Below, piece by piece: positions 46,607 to 57,792 of a DNA stretch of 64,000 nucleotides (positions are counted from its first letter, which is position 1; every line of letters starts with the position of its first letter). The stretch is from Solenopsis invicta (lineage: Eukaryota > Arthropoda > Insecta > Hymenoptera > Formicidae). The stretch lies in contig NC_052665.1 in NCBI RefSeq assembly GCF_016802725.1, positions 558,001-622,000 on the forward strand, in the 5' to 3' direction. A model generated the notes under the pieces. It had not been told where the DNA came from, did no database searches, and was given only the letters and a program-made list of their open reading frames with translations. The position numbers were made by a program, and so were the translations under genes.

Positions 46607-48130
46607 AAAAAAACGTGTGTGTATATTAAATCATTATTCCTTCTACAAAATCTAAGTAGTATTATTTTTGTATCTTCATTGAAAAATTTTCCTATTATAA
46701 CCCATGTGGTACTCTCTTTTAAATTCCATACAAAACCTAAGTACCATCTCTGTATTATTATTAAAAAATTTTCCTATTTCAACTCAAGTCGTATTTACTT
46801 AAAAATAAATAGCTTAAATTTAATCCAACCTAAACGTATTTTTCCACAAAAATGTATGAAATTTTTAAATTGCGCTAATTATAAAAAGAATTGCTCTTTG
46901 AAATAACTGCTGTACTTACTAAAAATAAATATCTTAAATTTAATCCAACCTAAATATATTTTTTCAAAAAAAATGTATAAAATTTTTAAATCCTCCAATT
47001 ATAGAATATATTGATGAACTCTTTGAAATAACTGCTGTACTACTTTTAACAAATAAAATCTAAATAATAATATTTTTATTTTTTAATAAAAGCCTAGTGG
47101 TGGTGTTTTTAAATTTCTTTTTGAATAAAATTTAAGTGCTACTATCTGTGTATTTTTAATGAAAAATCTTTTTGTTTTAACCCAAATAAATGTATTTTAT
47201 TTTAAAAAGTTTTAATGGAATATATAACATTTAAATATCAAAGAATTAAAGAGGAAAAAGAAATATAAAATTTTATTAAAATAAAAAATATTTTAAACTA
47301 CAAAAACTTTGCTCTGTTAGATAAGAAAAGCAATAAAAGGAATTAACATAAGAAAAAATGCAATAAATGTAATACTTGTAAGATATGCGTTATAAAAGTA
47401 ATTACGCAAAGCAAGTTATAGATTAAGTTTTTTTAACATTTAAGTAACATTGTAAATTATTATAATTTTCTAAGTTATTGTAACTATTATATTTTACAAC
47501 TTTATATTTAAATTATATTTTGACATCTAGCAGCGCCAAGTTTTTGAGTTTTTGTAGTTTAAAAACTTTTTATTTCAATAAAATTTTATATTTTTTTCTC
47601 TTTAATTCTTTAAGATTAAATGTTATGTATTCCATTAAAACTTTTTAAAATAAAATACATTCATTTAAATTAGAACAAAAAGATTTTTCATTAAAAATAC
47701 GCAGATAGTAGCACTTGAATTTTATTTAAAAAGAAATGAAAGATATCACCACTGAGTTTTATTTAAAAAATAAAAATATTATCATATGAATTTTATTTGT
47801 TAAAAGTAGTGCAGCAGTTATTTCAAACAGTACATCAATATATTCTCTTTATAATTGGAGCATTTTAAAGATTTCGTACATTTTTTTGAAAAAATATATT
47901 TAGGTTGAATTAATTTATTTAGCTATTTATTTTTAAGTAAATACGATTTGGGTTGAAATAAGAAAATTTTTCAATGATAATACAAAGATAGTACTTAGGT
48001 TTTGTATAGAAATTAAAGAGAGTATTACATGGATTAAAATAGAAAAATTTTCAATGATGATACAAAGATAGTACCACTTGGATTTTGTAGAAAAAATAAA
48101 GATTTAAGGGGAACGTACACACACTTGGCG
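46607..48130. mobile_element. Large foldback element with 0.6-0.7-kb inverted arms
   Basis: The left arm 46610-47314 and right arm 47535-48128 are inverted copies around a 220-bp AT-rich spacer. Examples: GATTTTGTAGAA and GATGATACAAAGATAGTA at the right match inverted TTCTACAAAATC and TAGTATTATTTTTGTATC at the left; inner CTACAAAAACTT pairs with its inverse near 47.55 kb. The outer ends carry ACGTGTGTGTA / GTACACACAC. The left arm contains an extra tandem duplication of about 120 bp (46798-47040). No transposase was seen. The 147-codon frame at 46463 spans the junction and is not credible. Confidence 0.8.
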
Positions 48131-48515
48131 CCTTTTTTTACCTTTTTTAAAAAGATAATTTTGTGCTGATTAAATATACGTACAATTATATATATAAGTT
48201 AGTAAGAAAATCTCGATAGGACAACATTTATTAAATTATATGACAAAATTTTTGCATAAAAATTTTAATTAGCAATTATGTAGGTCCATTTACAAAAATA
48301 GATGTACAAGTATTAACCTTTTGTAAAACATTAATAACTGCCGATAATTTCAAAATAATATAACGGCAAAACTATGACAATATATAGATTTTTTTTATCT
48401 TATGATGTATTTACAAAATTAGAAAAAAATTGAAAAAATATAGCTAGCTGTATTATGCATGAAATGTTTATAAATATACAAATTACAATTTAAAGAGACT
48501 CTCAAGATTTAAAAC

Positions 48516-50323
48516 AAAAAATATTGTCAAGGCTAATGAGAGTCAGCGCTGTTATCGGTGCGCACAAGAAAGTTTATTCTAATTACAAACAATGAACGTT
48601 TCGACTCTCTTTGGAGTCATTCTCAACATAATACAAGATTCGACTAATATAATAATTGTCCGGCTATCGTCGTTTCGGTATTCAGCTGAGTCACTCACAA
48701 TTTGAACAAGCCGTGGTGTAGCTTTTCCACCGTGTATGATAGAGGAGATGGCAAGCTCTCTCTATAACTATATGTGAAATTCTGCATAAAATCTAAACCG
48801 ACTGACTAGATTATTTAAAGCAGTGACTCACCACAAAGACCAACGAAGCCATGGAAACTTGTGGAAACTTACAGTCACTATACTAGTACGTTTTCAATTG
48901 CTGTGATTCGGTGTTTCTGACAGCGCTGCTTACAAGTGATTGAGCGTTAACCGTGGATATACGAAACATTGAAAAATCAAATAAGAGAATATATATAGTC
49001 AATATTCAAGCAAGGGGAGGGGGGAACTAAAGCAGACAAATAATCTCTGCCGTTGAGAAATACACAGATTATGTGAAGAGAACAAAGTTATTAGTTAGAT
49101 AATTAAATAAATTAAATAAATTAGGACAGTGACCATTAAAAAGAAATTGATATAAATAAATTTTTTCAATGTGAGATCCCTGCAGTCCGTCCCAAGATTC
49201 GTCCAAAATCAAAATATCATTAAATAAACAAATTATATAAGTTAGGTCGATATAAAAATACAGGAATCGAATCACACGATACAACTACAAGATTCATAAT
49301 TTTTTAAGCAATGAAAGATAAGCATGATGCAAGCATTCAGTGTCCGATTGTAGATTCAAACTATTCTTTTGCATCTGGATATGGAGCATTTCAGACATTA
49401 AGCGCATGCCCAAATATCTCTCTGAATCCAAGATTTGAACATTATCCCAATCGAATTCGTGATTACAATTAATCCTGTGTTCTGTGATTACTGAGTGAGA
49501 CGTATGATTCCGACTGATTACGGTGTTCCGCTGTTCTTGTTTTCAGTCTTCTGCCTGTCTGGCCAACGTACGTAACATCGCAGTCTTTACATACAATTTT
49601 ATATACAACATTTTTCTTCAAATTCGACGGGATAGCGTCTTTCTGTCTCACATCGAAAAAATTTATTTATATCAATTTCTTTTTAATGGTCACTGTCCTA
49701 ATTTATTTAACTTATTTTATTATCTAACTAATAACTTTGTTCTCTTCATGTAATCTGTGTATTTCTCAATGGCGGAGATTATTTGTTTGCTTTAGTTCCC
49801 CCCTCCCCCTGCTTGAATATTGACTATATATATATTCTTTTATTTGACTTTTCAATGTTTTGTATATCCACGGTTAACGCTCGGTCACTTGTAAGCAGCG
49901 CTGTCAGAAACACCGAATCACAGCAATTGAAAACGTACTAATATAGTGACTGCAAGTTGCCACAATTTTTTATCCATGGCTTCGTTGGTCTTCGTCGTGA
50001 TCGGTGGTGAGTCACTGCTTTAAATAATCTTGTCAATCGGTTTAGATTTTATGCAGAATTTTGCATATAGTTATAGAGAGAGCTTGCCATCGCCCTTATC
50101 ATACATGGTGGAAAACCTACACCACGGCTTGTTCAAATCGTGAGTGACTGAATACCGGAACGACGATAGCCGGACAATTATTATATTAGTCGAATCTTGT
50201 ATTATGTTGAGAATGACTCCAAAGAGAGTCGAAACGTTCATTGTTGATAATTGACATATAGAATAAACTTTCTTGTGCGCACCGATAACAGCGCTGACTC
50301 TTATTAGCCTTGACAATATTTTT
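48516..50323 (-). mobile_element. Penelope-like retroelement remnant with inverted terminal arms
   Basis: About 470 bp containing a GIY-YIG endonuclease remnant (minus strand) is flanked by inverted arms 48516-49176 and 49645-50323. The arms share, in opposite orientation, CGATAACAGCGCTGACTC, GACTCTCTTTGGAGTC and GGTTTAGATTTTATGCAGAA. Penelope-like elements are known for terminal repeats in direct or inverted arrangement and a C-terminal GIY-YIG nuclease. The reverse transcriptase is absent: the coding part starts abruptly at the arm junction, as 5'-truncated copies do. Confidence 0.8.
49294..49651 (-). pseudogene. GIY-YIG endonuclease domain of a Penelope-like element, frameshifted
   Basis: The frame opens near the arm junction with DAIPSNLKKNVVYKIVCKDC, then DVTYVGQTGRRLKTRTAEHR. 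These are the GIY-like VVYKI and YIG-like YVG motifs with the conserved Cys-x2-Cys and the catalytic Arg segment. Around 49525 a 1-nt frameshift occurs. The next frame continues NHTSHSVITEHRI, CNHEFDWDNVQILDSERY and MLHIQMQKNSLNLQSDTE, ending YLSLLKKL and stop at 49294. The tail matches PLE C-termini in spacing, including the conserved HEFDW segment. The upstream RT is missing and the copy is inactive. Confidence 0.85.
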
Positions 50324-50569
50324 CGATTTATAAATATAAGTAATCCGTATACATGCTTACAAAAATGCTTAATTATTTCTAAATTACAATGTAGAAATTG
50401 CAGCATGAAATATTACACATATTCAGCATGGTGACACTTTAAATAAAAACACAAACGATACTGAAATAATTATAAAATATTTGTAGCTGTTTCGGTCCCG
50501 AGGCAAGGGAGTGGACCTTGCTTTGTGTAGCCACATTAATTTTTTTATGTACGGTAATAAATGAAAGTT

Positions 50570-51105
50570 ATGTTATCAAGGCAATATTTTATAGTTTCAA
50601 TTTATGAGACTATTACTTTACATAGAGACGTAATTTTAATTAATTAATGAAACTTGTAAATCTCTTTGAACAATTACTTATTAAAATAATCTGTATAAGA
50701 AAATAATTTTAATTCAATTAATTTATAGATATGTTAACATTATCTGGTAAGCCAGTTTACTTTGTAATTGAGGTAAAACAATACTCTGAGAAGTGAAAGA
50801 CTTCTTCATATTTCGACGTTACAAATTACTGTACGAAATTTAAGAAAAATCAGAATCAAACATTTATTTGGGTCATCTTCTCTCAGAGTATTGTTTTACA
50901 CCAATTACAAAGTAAACTGGCTTGCTAGATAATATTAACATTTTTATAAATTTATCGATTTAAAATTATTTTCTAATACAGATTATTTTAAAGTAATTAT
51001 TTAAAGAGACTTACAATTTTCATTAATTAATTAAAATTATGTCTCGACATGAAGTAACAGTTCCATGAATTAAAGCTTTATTGCCGTGATGACATAATTT
51101 TAATT
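50570..51105. mobile_element. Foldback MITE with about 230-bp inverted arms
   Basis: The left arm (about 50570-50796) and right arm (about 50866-51105) are inverted copies. They share TTATGT(T/C)ATCA(A/C)GGCAATA at the ends and GTAAGCCAGTTTACTTTGTAATT with AAACAATACTCTGAGA near the centre. The spacer is 70 bp. Non-coding. Confidence 0.8.
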
Positions 51106-51188
51106 TATTATTAAAAATCGTAATTCTATTTACATTATTTTTCAAACGAATCTTTGTATCCGAGTAAATTTCTTTATGCAATTAAAAA

Positions 51189-51482
51189 TTAAAACAGTGC
51201 GCGACCAACCGTAGTATCCCGTATACCGTCCGTATAGGCGCATAGCAGTGACACCGAGTTTCTCCATGGTAGCACGTCGATTCGTGTCTTCTCTCTCGAC
51301 CCAGCGTCGAGTGAGGAAGATATACTATCGTAACGCCTTCCACTACTTTCTGCCCGCACCCCGACTTTCGCTGCGCTGCCGCAAAACATGTATATGCGCG
51401 GCTTCGCGTGTGTGCGGCAGCCGAGAGTCAGCGCGGAGGGATACCATTTCTGCCGGTGCGTATACAGGTTTATAATCGTCAA
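51189..51482. other. GC-rich island of unknown role
   Basis: A sharply bounded GC/CpG-rich block between AT-rich sequences, with overlapping open frames on both strands (75 and 97 codons). No domain was recognised. It could be an unmethylated promoter, an untranslated exon or a fragment of a mobile element. Confidence 0.35.
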
Positions 51483-51788
51483 TTTTAAAACTTTGTGATG
51501 AAATATGAATTAGATATTAATTATTCCTTTAAAAAAAGTTAGATTTGAAAAAGTTAAAATAAAGCCTCTACCAACATTTTTTTATTTTTTAAAATTTTTT
51601 TATGATTTAGAATCATTCCTTAAATTTTTTTTTATCTGTTGCAACATCTGTACATTATGCAGCAATATAATATTAAAATCTAATAATAAATAATCTTATT
51701 TATATGATTTAGTAAATTAGATGAAAGCGTTGTAACTGCATTGTATAAATCCACACAATCTGAAATATACTAAATTTATATTTTATAG

Positions 51789-52156
51789 GGTAAACAAAGA
51801 CTTTGGCTCTATATTTAGCACTTTATTACCGGGAGCCAAAGCCAAGTTACAATCATCAGAAAATGAAGCAATAACAGATGATTTAGAAGTGAAAGTTGTA
51901 TTTTCGGATGTCTGGAAAGAGTCATTGGAAGAACCATCTGACGGTCAAAGATCCTTAGCTGCTTTGTCATTAGTGTTAGCCATGCTCCGTTATAAACTTA
52001 CATTGGTTTATATTTTTGACGAAATAGATGCTGCTTTAGATCTTTATGGAAAATAAAAGTACAATGTTAAAGAGACACATTTAAACATTCACAATTTATT
52101 GTTATATCCTTAAAGAATGGTATGTTCAACAACGCCAATGTTTTATTTACAATTTG
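51789..52156 (+). pseudogene. SMC2 (condensin) C-terminal pseudogene fragment
   Basis: It encodes the C-terminal ATPase head of condensin subunit SMC2. Visible blocks are VNKDFGSIFSTLLPGAKA, WKESLEEPSDGQRSLAALS and IFDEIDAALD. The ABC signature SGGQRS is changed to SDGQRS, and a stop (52054-52056) follows the Walker B/D-loop. After a frameshift the homology resumes as FKHSQFIVISLKNGMFNNAN and ends prematurely at 52156. An acceptor-like ttttatag directly precedes the fragment, so it may derive from a genomic duplication retaining an intron edge and not from an mRNA copy. No upstream SMC2 exons (hinge, coiled coil, Walker A) were found. The functional gene must be elsewhere. Confidence 0.85.
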
Positions 52157-52444
52157 ATTTATTGATGGTATGTCGACAATAAGTAGAAGTGAAAGAGCAA
52201 AATCTAAATAGTTATTTTATTATTATGATGAAATCAATATTTTGATATTATTATACACATAGTTTAAGTAACTACTTTTTGTATTGAGATACATTTTTAT
52301 TTCCAATCATTAATTGTATTTTTATTTGTCTACAAGATTGATGTCCATTATGTATCTCCATTATGTAATAATAATACTTTCGAAAATATTTATGGAATTG
52401 TAATAAATCAAAGTTCATTAATTCCTTTGATTATAAGTAGATAT

Positions 52445-52604
52445 ACAAGGTGATTATCAATGACTGTTTCCATGTTTTACCATAGGAGTATGATTTAACG
52501 ACGGATACATATTTCTAACATATTATTATATTAGAAATTACAAATGCGTGTTCCTATGGTAAAAAGTGGGCACAGTCACTAATAATCACCCTGTATATAA
52601 AGCG
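52445..52604. mobile_element. Palindromic MITE (ACAAGGTGATTATCA ends)
   Basis: 160 bp. The left end is ACAAGGTGATTATCAATGAC with TTTACCATAGGA; the right end is TCCTATGGTAAA with GTCACTAATAATCACCCTGT. The interior is AT-rich with a small palindrome (TCTAACATATTA). It lies between the SMC2 and kinase fragments. Confidence 0.82.
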
Positions 52605-52619
52605 CATTAAGTTTGGAAA

Positions 52620-52735
52620 TTGGTTACATTTAACCAATCAATTTCTGCAAAAAATGGATGACGTTTTATTTTCTCTACTGTTAATCGTTCTTCGGGTTTA
52701 TATTTCAGCATAATTTTGTGGACATTTATAATTAA
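52620..52735 (-). pseudogene. Protein kinase fragment, C-terminal lobe (subdomain XI)
   Basis: The minus strand encodes VHKIMLKYKPEERLTVEKIK and then RHPFFAEIDWLNV before a stop. This is the end of a Ser/Thr kinase C-lobe: the xRLT-x(4)-I-x(2)-HPFF pattern with the invariant Arg of subdomain XI. No acceptor or upstream coding sequence joins it directly. With the fragment at 54621-54765 it probably represents one decayed kinase copy on the minus strand. CHK1-like CAMK kinases are a possible source; the family is uncertain. Confidence 0.6.
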
Positions 52736-54620
52736 TCGTTTTTATAATTACGTATATAAGTAACATATAGTGATTATGATTATATATTGTATGTAGTTGG
52801 TAAGGCTAGATAGCTATTTCTTAATTTGTTCACATTTATTTAGTTCTTTACTTAATTTAATTTTATTTAATTTTCGCTCTTACGCACTGTAAGATGGAGA
52901 CTGAGTGCCCTCTCTTGGATCGAGACCGCTACACTTGCACACGCAACTGTTCACACACACTTACTTACACTCTAAGTCTCGATGTACCACGTTTTCACTC
53001 GTGTCTCGAAATAAATAATTTTGGTAAAAACAAATACTCGCAATTCATTGAAGGCTAACAAGTACGCTCTCCTAACCAGTAGTAATTTTATTAGAGAAAA
53101 ATAGTAGGTTTTAAGGTGACGCTGGACTGACGGTGAAACTCACTCGACGTCGGTACTTCAGATTTTTCTTCTACGAACTGTAGGTTGCGCGTGAGGCAAA
53201 GAGTAAGAGGAATAGGCTAGCGCTCTTTGTCAAACGCACTCATCTTTCCTTGTTCTTATGACTTTAGCGCTTCTAATGCAACATTGAGGAACTAACTAGT
53301 GCTCTCACTCAGTCTCACTCTTCACCGATTTTCACATCGATTCTGCATGCACACATAAACACGATATTTTTTATTGGAAATATCTTTTATACTAAAGCTT
53401 CTAGGATTGTTTTGAAAGCACACTAACAATCTTACGTGTAATTCACAGTACGCTGGATGGTTATTTTGTAGGTACAAAGTCTAGAACTTTTATACGCAAT
53501 ATATATTGTCACGAGACTACTACAGAAGCACATAGTTTTGCAACTTTTTTCCGTTTTTCGTGTCAAATTGTAGCCAGCGTATTATGTTTTTGTCAATACT
53601 TTAATTGTAGAGAAGGATTTATCATTCTGTGAATTCAATAAAAAGTTTACTGAAATTAAAAATAATAGTGTTCAGTCGATATCTCCAGCATCGCCTTAAA
53701 AGCTGAAAAAATCCGTTTTTCCCCATTTTCTTGAAATATTAAGGCTATTGTTTTGTTTTCAATGGTTAATCATTGAGGAAAACAAATTCCATTCAAATCA
53801 TTAAAAAGTATTTTTTACGAATATTCTTTATAAGTAAGTTTTTCTTGAAAAACAGAGTTTTCAAGATCAGTGATTGTATCTAAAAAACTATTTGATTTAG
53901 CTAAAATGTTTACATTATTTTCATTATTGCGTCTTGCTCTTTATATAGAATATTTTAACAAAACTGCCTAGTTTTTTTTTTATTAACAAAAATAGTCCTC
54001 AATTTTATACAAAAATCGTGTTTTTGGCTTTAGTCTTAGAAATGCATAAAGTAAAAAAATCTGATTGTAAAAATAAGATTTAAGTTTCTTGCTTAAAATT
54101 CTCAGAGTAATTTTATTTTTAGAATATTCTGCGATATAGTATAAATGATCGCAAAGTACGTTTTAATAAGCATGATCCGCACCGATAACAGTTCCAGCTA
54201 TTATTCTTAATAAATCTCTAAAATTGTTTTAAATATGGATAAAAATATATTATATTTAATAAAGAAAACCTTTTCTTTAATAAATTTTTAAATTAATTAA
54301 AGAATTTCTGAAAAAACAATTATTTTTAGTCTTTTAAAACTATTATTTCCCCATAAACGAAATAGAAATCTGGAATTGGAAATTAAAAATTAAATCGTTA
54401 ATATGAAAAAAATGCAGTGAATATATACCTATCTATAAACTTATTCACAGCATAGCGAGAAATTTGCTCTTTCCGTTAATCTACTAGGAACGGTAATTCT
54501 GGAATGTGAATGAAACGATCCTGGATGCGTCCTAAACAACTGTGTGAAATAAATCAAATTTTAATTGTTGAAATGTATAATTTTTTTTATAATTAATGTT
54601 TATAATTTAATTTTACGTAC
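52736..54620. other. Unassigned spacer with repeat-like GC pocket
   Basis: Between the two kinase fragments. The part at 52.9-53.5 kb is less AT-rich and reads like a decayed mobile element or exon, but no motif was recognised on either strand. Confidence 0.35.
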
Positions 54621-54765
54621 AGTTCCAGTAAGTAGTCCATACAAAATAACTCCACAACTCCAAACGTCTGTAGCAGATGTAACGAGTATAATCGGAGAGA
54701 AAATTACTGATTTGGGTGACAAATATGGATACGTTAGTTTAGCTAAGTCAACATTGCGCTGCGGT
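54621..54765 (-). pseudogene. Protein kinase fragment, subdomains VIII-IX
   Basis: The minus strand reads TYPYLSPKS, a damaged APE-type P+1 loop, then SATDVWSCGVILYGLLTGT, the highly conserved subdomain IX helix with its invariant Asp (DVWSCG). A donor-like ACT|GTACGT follows. The stretch between the two motifs is abnormal (VIFSPIILV) and the intervening C-lobe exon to 52735 is missing. I therefore call it a pseudogene fragment. The catalytic loop and N-lobe were not found upstream. Confidence 0.62.
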
Positions 54766-55844
54766 ATAATGTAAGTAATCTAGATACATTCAGTATAAAC
54801 AAAGAATTCAGTATAATAAAAGAATTTTATCCGCCTATAATCGAATCTTGGCTTCAGGTATTTGCCAAAACTGTTGTTCTTCATCTACATTATTCTCTTC
54901 ATACTGATACCGTATTACATTAATTCCGCAGTTAACATTTGATAAATTTATTTGCTTGAACATACTTTTTGCATTGAAAATTTTGTCTTTGAATTCAAAT
55001 TTGAATTGTTAAACAATACATCATCCATTTTATTAATTTTGTACGACTCACGAATCAAACAACTTCCATTTAATACAGACAAATAAATTTCTTGACACAT
55101 TTGGATTTTCGTTATTGTTTGTTAATAAGAAATTATTGTCTTTTGGATCTTTGTTTTTTATGAGATTTTTTGTCGAAGGTTTCTCTACAACAATAATGTC
55201 GTTTATCTTTATATTATTTGGTGACTTATTACAATAAACATTAGTTAACGCAAGAAATGATTCTTCAAAAATCTGCATGTGACTGTTCTCTCATTCAGAG
55301 GTATACTTTCCGAATGCCTTAATTCCTCGTACTCATTTAATCAACTTGCGATGGAATTGCTTTTCCTCAATGTCGCATTAATAGATTGTAATGATTCTTG
55401 TAATTTTTTTAATAGTATAGTAGGCATTTCCATATAAATATCATTTTAAACGTTGTGTATTGATAATGCTCCCTGTGCTTTATTGTCTTCTGTAATTTGA
55501 TTTACTTTATTTGATCCACGAATATTTTCAGTACCATTGACTTTTTCATTATTATCTTTATTTGTTTACGTATAATTTGAAATTATATTGCAAGAACTGT
55601 CGGACACCTTGTAATGTAGTCTTATGAAATCCCAGTCTTCCACAACTATAACGAAACATAAAACTATCGTATACTGTGAGAGAAAAGACTTGATTCAAAT
55701 AAATATGATATTAATTTTTAAAAACGCATTTGTATATTTAGTTTTATAACAACTGAAAATTTATTTAAAAATTTACATATAAAATATTAAGCTTCAAGCT
55801 TATAACTTACGTTTTTTTACTTATTTAATGTAAATATTTAAACA
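54766..55844. other. AT-rich spacer, no gene recognised
   Basis: A 76-codon minus-strand frame (55048-55278) is Asn/Lys-rich and lacks a recognisable domain. It could be an exon of a low-complexity protein or chance. Confidence 0.35.
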
Positions 55845-56430
55845 GTGTGGCGGCCAGTGCTCCGGCCGTCACAACAAAACACAGGTGATTAGCGCGCGCA
55901 CGCTGCCGCTGCCGCCGCCGCTGCCGTCACCGCCGCCGCCGCCGCCGACTCACCGCCGGAGTGGGACCTAAACAAACAGGTGTATTAAAGCGCCGCCGCT
56001 AGGCGGCTACACCGCGGGGCCTTACGGAGTAAAGTGCGACCATTTTACCTATAAATAGACGTCGCGACGGCCGAATTATCAGCTCGCTATCCAGCAAATA
56101 GATTAGATAATGACGGCTCGTAGCAAGCGGACATGTTTCTCTGCGACGTAGTTGTTTTGTGAGCGCTTTCGAACTCTTTTCGAGCCTTCTAGTGGCCATT
56201 TAGCCTCTCGAACAGTCTAAACTTTGCTTTCTATTTACTAGTGCGCATACAGTGAATTTGTGGCTATACCCGCGTACAAGTAATAATGACCCCCCTGCCT
56301 CAGTGGCAGGGGGCGGCGGGATGGGTGCAAATATCGGCGATGTGCGCCGTTTGCATTCAGAGGTACCTGCACGTCCTCCTGATCCTCTCCCGCCCCCCTC
56401 CTCCCTTTTAGCCCTCCCATCCTCATATCC

Positions 56431-57792
56431 TCTAATTTTGGCATCTCTGCTGATCAATTTAACGAATTTGAGTCCATATTGAATAGTAACACCAATCTCA
56501 GTTCTGACTCAGTTAACAATTAAAAAATCTTTCAAGTAAATACACTCTCATCTCAAGGCGTAACTTCATCCATCGTTAATACGAGTCTAGGTGACCAAGG
56601 ACATATTACATCAAGCACCTGCCCTTCAAGTGATAAAACAAAAACAACTACCTCAGAGAAAGTTGACGTTCCCATGGAAATCGATCCTGCCAAAGGCTTT
56701 CGAAAAAGATCTTTTGAGGACTTGTTGGAACAGTCTCACTCTTCTACATCTAAGGTGAGCAAATCTCACAAATCCAAATCTAATTCCGTCAAGAAGAACA
56801 ATAACCAGTCTGCGAACATCAAACCTTCCAGTTCAATTCCAAATCACGCTCACTTGCTTACATCTACGCTGGATAACAATAATGAGAAATCCAATTGCAA
56901 TCCCTCCCCCTCTCCGGATGGTTTTCGTTCCTTTCCTTATAAATACTCGCACAAAGATAATGCTTCTTACACGGTCTATGTTTACAACACTGACAATTTC
57001 AAGACTAAGGCCACATACCCTCTCCATATTAGTTGCATCATTTCAAAAATTGCGCTCAAAGATATTCTTGAAATTAAAAAAATAGGTAGAGGCAAGGTTA
57101 TGGTGAATTTTAGCTCAGCCAGTTCCGCTAATAATTTCGTTTTTTCTCAGATACTCAACTCACATGGCTTGCGTGCCTTTATTCCTGCTTATCGTACAAT
57201 GCGTACAAGCATTATAAGAAACATTTCGCCTAGTATCAGTAGTTAGTATCAGTGTAGAATCAATCATCAAGTCGATTGAAGCACATCCATTTTAAATTAT
57301 TGAAGTCAAGAGACTACAAAAAAGAGTTACTGTTGATGGCACTACTAATCTTGTACCTTCATTCCTAATCACTGTCAAATTTGAAGGCCAAACTCTTTCT
57401 AAATGTCTACATATAAAACCAGACACGAGGTTAGTCCCTTTGTTCCCAATCCACGCACTTGTTTCAGATGTTTTAAAATCGGACACATCAAATCTGTAGA
57501 GGATCCGAAAGATGTATTAACTAATTGCGACAAACATAAAGATGGAGAGAACTGCCCCATGTTGGACAAGCCTCCTACTTGTATAAATTGCAAGGGATAC
57601 CACCTCGCCACTTCTCCTGACTCCCCGATTGCATTTAAATATAAACAAATCCTTTTTTTGCATCGGAAAACATACTTCTCTTTGAAGCTAGAAAAATCAT
57701 CCGATCTAACACCCCGATTAGTATTATACAATCTCGCTCTTCGGACTTCACCGGTGACTCTAGAGTGGATTACAAAAACTTTTTCCGCCTAA
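56431..57792 (+). pseudogene. ORF1 (gag-like nucleic-acid-binding protein) of the LINE, broken
   Basis: RNA-binding structural protein of the retrotransposon particle. The first frame runs from about 56431, has one stop (TAA, 56521-56523), and continues with MEIDPAKGFRKRSFEDLLEQ to the stop after 57240. Homology then shifts frame: VKRLQKRVTVDGTTNLVPS lies in a different phase from the zinc-knuckle part (57403-57792). The knuckles read CFRCFKIGHI and CINCKGYHLATSPDSP, CCHC-type with a degraded middle knuckle (NCDKHKDGENCP). A Ser/Lys-rich N-terminus and RRM-like middle followed by CCHC knuckles are typical of I-group ORF1. Breaks: at least one stop and two frame changes. Confidence 0.82.

Noticed and set aside
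46463..46906. 147-codon plus-strand frame
   Set aside because: It crosses from one inverted-repeat structure into another and is AT-rich Phe/Leu/Lys sequence; an artefact of repeats.
49523..49753. Plus-strand frame over the Penelope-like remnant
   Set aside because: It is antisense to the GIY-YIG domain and runs into the inverted arm.
57399..57731. 110-codon minus-strand frame
   Set aside because: Antisense shadow of the LINE ORF1 zinc-knuckle region.
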